Shown here in pieces: positions 14,592 to 18,410 of a stretch of 18,410 nt of DNA. The notes beneath the pieces were generated by a model, which worked only from the letters and a program-made list of their open reading frames with translations, was not told the origin of the DNA and searched no databases. The stretch lies in assembly GCA_964523415.1 (NCBI GenBank), contig CAZFZB010000051.1, positions 1 through 18,410 on the forward strand, in the 5' to 3' direction. Origin of the DNA: M0108 sp964523415 (GTDB taxonomy: Bacteria > Pseudomonadota > Gammaproteobacteria > Chromatiales > Chromatiaceae). Numbering within the stretch: the stretch's first letter is position 1; every line of letters starts with the position of its first letter. The translations under genes and the position numbers were made by a program.

Positions 14592-15695
14592 ATGCAAGGG
14601 ATTCAGACTCCTTATTACCTGATCGACCAGTGCAGGCTGCTGGAAAATCTGGAAAAAGCCGCGCGGTTGCGGGAACTTTCCGGGGCCAAGGTTCTGCTAG
14701 CATTGAAGTGCTTTGCCACCTGGTCGGTCTTTGACCTGATGCGTCCCTATCTGGATGGCACCACCACCTCCTCCCTGTACGAGGTGCGTCTGGGGCGTGA
14801 GAGGTTCGGCGGCGAAACCCATGCCTATAGCGTGGCCTATGCCGATGACGAGATGGCCGAGGTCGTCCGCTACGCCGATAAAGTCATCTTCAATTCGGTC
14901 AGGCAGTTGCTTCGATTCGAGGGACCTACGGCGCGGATGGCGCGCGGGCTGCGCCTCAACCCTCGGATCAGTGCCTCCGCCTTCGACCTCGCTGATCCTG
15001 CGCGACCCTTCAGCCGCCTTGGCGAATGGGATCTGGCGCGAATCGAGCCGGTGATCGATCGGATCTCGGGGTTCATGATCCATTACAACTGCGAAAATGC
15101 GGACTTCGCCCGCTTCGACCGGATGCTGTCAGAGATCGAAACCAGGTTTGGAGGCCTGCTGAAACGGGTCACTTGGGTCAGCCTGGGGGGCGGCATCCAT
15201 TTCACGGGTGCCGATTATCCGCTGGAGAGCCTGGCCGTACGCCTGCGCGCCTTCTCGGACCGTTTTGGCGTTCAGGTCTATCTGGAACCGGGCGAGGCCC
15301 TGGTCACGGGGGCGGCGACCCTGGAGGTGACGGTTCAGGACTTGTTGAATAACGGCAAGGATCTGGCGGTCGTCGACAGCTCGATCGAGGCCCATATGCT
15401 GGATTTGTTGATCTATCGCCTCGATGCCCGCACCGAGCCGAATGAGGGACCCTACCGCTACATGATTTGCGGCAAATCCTGTCTGGCTGGGGATGTCTTC
15501 GGTGAATGCGCCTTCCCCGAGCCCTTGCGGGTGGGCGACCGGATATCGATTCAGGACGCCGCCGGTTATACCCTGGTCAAAAAGAATTGGTTCAATGGCC
15601 TCAAGATGCCGTCCATCGTCATCAAGGGGTGTGATGGCTCCTTGCGACTGGTGCGGGAATTTGGGTACCAGGACTATGTATCGAGCCTTTCCTGA
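14592..15695 (+). CDS. nspC: Carboxynorspermidine/carboxyspermidine decarboxylase
   Basis: A PLP-dependent, alanine-racemase-fold decarboxylase that makes norspermidine or spermidine from the carboxylated precursor, the last step of the aspartate-semialdehyde polyamine route. The protein is 367 aa, cytoplasmic and normally a dimer. The PLP lysine is Lys39 in VLLALKCF. Other marks are the TSSLYEVRLG segment, the phosphate-binding SLGGGIHFTGADYP, LEPGEALVTGA, and the second-subunit catalytic motif SCLAGD with Cys297. An open frame reaches back to 14490, but ATG 14592 has a strong AGGAGG ribosome site six to seven bases ahead and starts at the conserved TPYYLID. The usual partner, carboxynorspermidine dehydrogenase, is not in this window. 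The product depends on whether diaminopropane or putrescine feeds the pathway, which cannot be seen here. It follows ubiT by 140 bp. Confidence 0.94.
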   Translation: MQGIQTPYYLIDQCRLLENLEKAARLRELSGAKVLLALKCFATWSVFDLMRPYLDGTTTSSLYEVRLGRERFGGETHAYSVAYADDEMAEVVRYADKVIFNSVRQLLRFEGPTARMARGLRLNPRISASAFDLADPARPFSRLGEWDLARIEPVIDRISGFMIHYNCENADFARFDRMLSEIETRFGGLLKRVTWVSLGGGIHFTGADYPLESLAVRLRAFSDRFGVQVYLEPGEALVTGAATLEVTVQDLLNNGKDLAVVDSSIEAHMLDLLIYRLDARTEPNEGPYRYMICGKSCLAGDVFGECAFPEPLRVGDRISIQDAAGYTLVKKNWFNGLKMPSIVIKGCDGSLRLVREFGYQDYVSSLS

Positions 15696-16032
15696 TACCT
15701 GGCTTTACCGGTCATCTCGAAAGGCGGGTAGTGCGGAGTCTGTTGCATTCTGCCTATCCTGATGCCGGAGGCGCGCGACTGGATGCCACCTATTAAGCAG
15801 CGCAACGCAATGACCCATTGGGGCCCGGGGGAAGAGATGGCTTCGGCCATCGACGGAGGTGCCTCGCGGCAATTACCCTATCAGCCCGCCGCTGGCGTGC
15901 ACACTGTTTGCCACGCGGGTGGCCCCACCGCCGGATCGAACGAGCCAAGACTCGATCTGACCCAGCGCGAGTTGGGGACCATGCTTCATTGCCTGAAAAG
16001 CGGTCTTTTCATAGATTCTTGACGAGGTGCTT
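15696..16032. other. Intergenic region between nspC and the SMR exporter gene
   Basis: 337 bp without a credible gene. I looked for ykkC-type and other guanidine riboswitch signatures, which often precede exporters of this type, and saw none. There is a small inverted repeat GGTGG-CC-CCACC around 15920-15933, and a candidate promoter with a palindrome at the downstream end, listed separately. Confidence 0.5.
15989..16017 (+). promoter_or_regulatory. Candidate promoter of the SMR exporter with a palindrome in its spacer
   Basis: TTGCCT (15989-15994) and TAGATT (16012-16017) are each four of six matches to the -35 and -10 consensus, 17 bp apart. The spacer is filled by a perfect 7-bp inverted repeat, TGAAAAG (15994-16000) and CTTTTCA (16005-16011), around CGGT. 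This is where a repressor, or a MerR-type regulator, would bind. The exporter ATG lies 15 bp downstream of the -10. Confidence 0.45.
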
Positions 16033-16350
16033 ATGGCCTGGACATATCTTCTCCTGGCGGGGTTGTGCGAGATCGGCTGGCCTATCGGGCTCAAGCTTGG
16101 TTGGAGCGAACAAGGTGTACGGCCCATCTGGATCGGCGTTGCGGTTCTGTGCATGGCGGTCAGTGGCGCCTTGCTCTATTTGGCCCAGCGGGAGATACCC
16201 ATGGGAACCGCCTATGCGGTTTGGACCGGTATAGGTGCAGTGGGCGCCTTTGCAGTCGGTATTCTCGCCTTCGGCGACTCCGCAACCCCGCTCCGAATGC
16301 TTGCGGTCGGGCTGATCCTTGCCGGTGTCGTGGGTCTCAAGCTCACTTAG
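16033..16350 (+). CDS. gdx: SMR-family exporter, Gdx/SugE type (probable guanidinium exporter)
   Basis: A four-helix small multidrug resistance protein of the inner membrane, 105 aa, acting as an antiparallel dimer that exchanges protons for a cation. The essential glutamate is Glu13 (AGLCEIGW), followed by IGLKLG, where the GLK pattern is typical of the Gdx branch rather than EmrE. The third and fourth helices carry GTAYAVWTGIGAVG and GLILAGVVGLKL, very like E. coli Gdx (formerly SugE). Gdx proteins export guanidinium; substrate here is inferred from these residues. The ATG at 16033 has GAGG (16024-16027) five bases upstream; an in-frame GTG at 16027 would add only two residues. No riboswitch is seen upstream. 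The next gene starts 95 bp downstream on the same strand. Confidence 0.93.
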   Translation: MAWTYLLLAGLCEIGWPIGLKLGWSEQGVRPIWIGVAVLCMAVSGALLYLAQREIPMGTAYAVWTGIGAVGAFAVGILAFGDSATPLRMLAVGLILAGVVGLKLT

Positions 16351-16445
16351 ACTCTTTATGATCCAGCGGTGCTATACCTAGAGCTATTCCGGCCATCAGC
16401 AAAATGCAATTTTCTTCCCGACTTCGCTCGATAAGAGAGACAACC

Positions 16446-18185
16446 ATGCCAACCTTCCGCACGCCGCTCCTCTATGCAGCCATGCTCTGCCTCTCCTGGG
16501 GCATGGCGGATGCCGCCCCAGTCGAAAGCGCCGATTATGTGCTCACAAATGGCGCCGTTTATACAATCGACGCTGCAAGCACCAGGGCCGAGGCCGTTGC
16601 AGTCACCGGGAAGACCATCACCTATGTCGGGAGCAAGGAGGGCGTCGCGGCCTATGTGGGAAGGGACACGCAGGTCATCGACCTCCAAGGCCGGATGCTG
16701 CTGCCAGGCTTTGTGGAGTCGCACATCCACCCCACATTGGCGATCGTTGCCTCTGGTGCCGATCTGCCGTGCGACTCCGTGGCCGAGGTCTTGGCGAGGA
16801 CCAAGGCCTGGGCCGATGCCCATCCGGATGCCAAGCTGATTCAGGGTTTCGGCTGGCGCTATACCCTGTTTCCAACCACCGGCCCAACTAAGGCCGAGCT
16901 GGACAAGCTGTTCCCTGACAAACCGGTGCTGCTGGTCGCCATCGACGCGCACAGCGCCTGGGTGAACAGCAAGGCCCTGGAGTTGGCCGGGATCGATGCC
17001 AAGACCCCCGACCCCGCGCCGGGCGTGAGCTTCTTCCAGCGCGACCCGAAGACCAACGAGCCGACCGGCTGGGTGGTCGAGACCCTCGCCGAGCAGATGG
17101 TCATGGCCAAGCTGAATCCCCCTACCCCCGAGGCCGTGATTGCCGCGGCGGCCGAGAAATTCCAGGAGTTTGCGGCCTCGGGGATTACGGCCGTGTTCGA
17201 TGCAGGGATGGGCACCATACCGACCGAACAGGGTCTGGCCGGATACCAGCAGTTGGAAAGGGAGAACAAGCTGCCGGTGCGAGTGGTCGGCAGCTATTAC
17301 TGGAACAATCCGGAGGTGACCGACCCGGTCGCCGACGTGCTGGCGTTGCGCGACAAGTTCAATTCCCAGCTGGTGCAGGTCCGGGCGCTAAAGATCATGT
17401 TCGACGGCGGCGAGGCCCAGCATACGGCGGTTATGCTCCAGCCCTATGCCGACCAGCCGGGTTTTCTTGGTGAATACGCACTCGATGAGAAGTTGGTCAA
17501 AGCCGCAGTGCTCAAGGCGCAGGCCAATGGTGTGGATACCCATGCCCATTGCTACGGGGATGCCACGGTCCGCACCTACCTCGACGCGGTGGAGGCGGCG
17601 CGTAAGGCCTACCCGAACAGTCCGTCACGCCATGCCTCCGCGCACAACATCTTCGTCAGCGACCAGGATGTTCCTCGCTTTGCCAAGCTGAATGTGACCA
17701 TGCAGAGCTCTGCCCAGTGGGCGATGCCCGATCCGACCATCAAGAGGACGGCCGGGATCGTCGGGGAGGACGTGGCCTTCCGCGAATTCTTCCGCCACAA
17801 CTCCGTTCTGAAGGCCGGCGGACGCGTCGCATTCGGAACCGACTGGCCAGCCTCGGGCTACATCGTCACTTATCGCCCACTGGACGTCATTCAGGTGGCG
17901 GTCACCCGGGGGATCCTGTCGCGGTTCGGAAAGGACCAATTCGCCCAGGTATTGCCGCCAGAAGACGAGCGGCTCACCCTGGACCAGGCCCTCAAGGCGC
18001 AGACGGTTGACGCCGCCTATGTGCTGGGGCTTGAGGACAGGATCGGTTCGCTCCAGCCTGGCAAGCTGGCAGACCTCGTGGTCATCGATAAGGACCTCCA
18101 CGGGTTGCCACCCGACGAAATCAGCAACGTCAAGGTCGATCTAACCATGATGAATGGCAAGATCACCCATCGTGACGGGATATGA
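16446..18185 (+). CDS. Exported YtcJ-like amidohydrolase (amidohydrolase family 3)
   Basis: A predicted periplasmic metal-dependent hydrolase, 579 aa, substrate unknown. It has a signal peptide ending ADA (about 1-23), then the composite small domain (DYVLTNGAVYTIDA). The metal-binding HxH is His93 and His95 in ESHIHP. Later come a lysine in ALKIMFDGGEAQHT, the HAHCYGDATVRTYLDAVE histidines, a histidine-bearing RHASAHNIF segment, and the FGTDWPA aspartate. The end, GSLQPGKLADLVVIDKD, is typical of the superfamily. Start: ATG 16446 has AGAGAG eight or so bases upstream and opens a good signal peptide; the frame also begins at ATG 16404, which would add 14 residues ahead of it. Family members include YtcJ and N-substituted formamide deformylase. 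It follows the SMR exporter by 95 bp and may share its transcript. Confidence 0.92.
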   Translation: MPTFRTPLLYAAMLCLSWGMADAAPVESADYVLTNGAVYTIDAASTRAEAVAVTGKTITYVGSKEGVAAYVGRDTQVIDLQGRMLLPGFVESHIHPTLAIVASGADLPCDSVAEVLARTKAWADAHPDAKLIQGFGWRYTLFPTTGPTKAELDKLFPDKPVLLVAIDAHSAWVNSKALELAGIDAKTPDPAPGVSFFQRDPKTNEPTGWVVETLAEQMVMAKLNPPTPEAVIAAAAEKFQEFAASGITAVFDAGMGTIPTEQGLAGYQQLERENKLPVRVVGSYYWNNPEVTDPVADVLALRDKFNSQLVQVRALKIMFDGGEAQHTAVMLQPYADQPGFLGEYALDEKLVKAAVLKAQANGVDTHAHCYGDATVRTYLDAVEAARKAYPNSPSRHASAHNIFVSDQDVPRFAKLNVTMQSSAQWAMPDPTIKRTAGIVGEDVAFREFFRHNSVLKAGGRVAFGTDWPASGYIVTYRPLDVIQVAVTRGILSRFGKDQFAQVLPPEDERLTLDQALKAQTVDAAYVLGLEDRIGSLQPGKLADLVVIDKDLHGLPPDEISNVKVDLTMMNGKITHRDGI

Positions 18186-18196
18186 CCAGGAAAAGG

Positions 18197-18410
18197 GTGC
18201 GCCCATTAAGACAGCACTAAGAGTGGTAGTGAGCCTGATGAGACGGGTGCTTACCTAGGTGTACTGCCTTGCCGGCCAGAAGGGGACGGCATAGCAGGCG
18301 GCCCATATTTATCTTGGCTATGTCTGCGTTAAGTGTTGGTCCCCGCTGAGGGCTCCGAAGGCCTGCCCGAGAAACAGCTCTGGCGTGAGGATGCCGGAGA
18401 ACCGCTCCAG
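18197..18410 (+). mobile_element. Probable 5' end of a group II intron, running off the window
   Basis: Eleven bases after the amidohydrolase stop codon the sequence reads GTGCGCCC, the usual 5' start of bacterial group II introns (GUGYG; Ll.LtrB also begins GUGCGCCC). No coding frame stands out, but paired segments are dense: 18229-18234 with 18249-18254; 18264-18267 and 18270-18274 with 18287-18297; GCCC 18301-18304 with GGGC 18350-18353; and CTCTGGC 18378-18384 with GCCGGAG 18393-18399. This suits domain I. The reverse transcriptase gene, domain V and 3' end would lie beyond the window. Another structured RNA is possible. Confidence 0.5.

Noticed and set aside
15696..16032. Guanidine riboswitch upstream of the Gdx-like gene
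   Set aside because: No ykkC core, no paired ACGR loops of mini-ykkC and no guanidine-III pseudoknot pattern could be seen. A covariance-model search would settle it.

Overview
The window is 18.4 kb of GC-rich bacterial chromosome with densely packed genes. Gene content suggests a gammaproteobacterium able to live without oxygen, most likely one of the Chromatiales (purple sulfur bacteria and relatives). The clues are an OprI-like alanine-zipper lipoprotein, PBP1C, RuvB very close to the E. coli protein, the ubiUVT genes for oxygen-independent ubiquinone synthesis, and carboxynorspermidine decarboxylase. The lineage call is inference; no rRNA or other marker gene is present.

Layout. (1) nt 4-2070, minus: a divergent elongation factor G paralogue. 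(2) nt 2096-3234: an L,D-transpeptidase converging on, and overlapping by 22 bp, a tiny Lpp/OprI-like lipoprotein ending in lysine; this is a plausible enzyme and substrate pair for tying the outer membrane to peptidoglycan. (3) nt 3517-9090, plus: lipoyl-domain dihydrolipoamide dehydrogenase, a FUN14-family membrane protein, penicillin-binding protein 1C and RuvB. (4) nt 9438-10751, minus: an Fsr-type (fosmidomycin resistance) MFS exporter; nt 11051-11626, minus: a second L,D-transpeptidase, this one a lipoprotein. (5) nt 11852-14451, plus: ubiU-ubiV-ubiT, preceded by a good sigma70 promoter with an FNR-type box at the class II activator position. (6) nt 14592-15695: nspC, behind a leader with two mutually exclusive hairpins. 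(7) nt 16033-16350: a Gdx/SugE-type SMR exporter whose promoter spacer is filled by a palindrome. (8) nt 16446-18185: an exported YtcJ-like amidohydrolase. (9) nt 18197 to the end: a highly structured stretch beginning GTGCG, probably the 5' end of a group II intron that leaves the window.

Themes. Cell-envelope functions recur (two L,D-transpeptidases, their likely lipoprotein substrate, PBP1C). The ubi cluster with its FNR-like site is the clearest regulated unit and points to anaerobic quinone synthesis. I found no CRISPR array, phage, toxin-antitoxin or obvious defence system. The most unusual elements are the EF-G paralogue without the usual domain IV signatures, the nspC leader, the gdx promoter palindrome and the candidate intron end.
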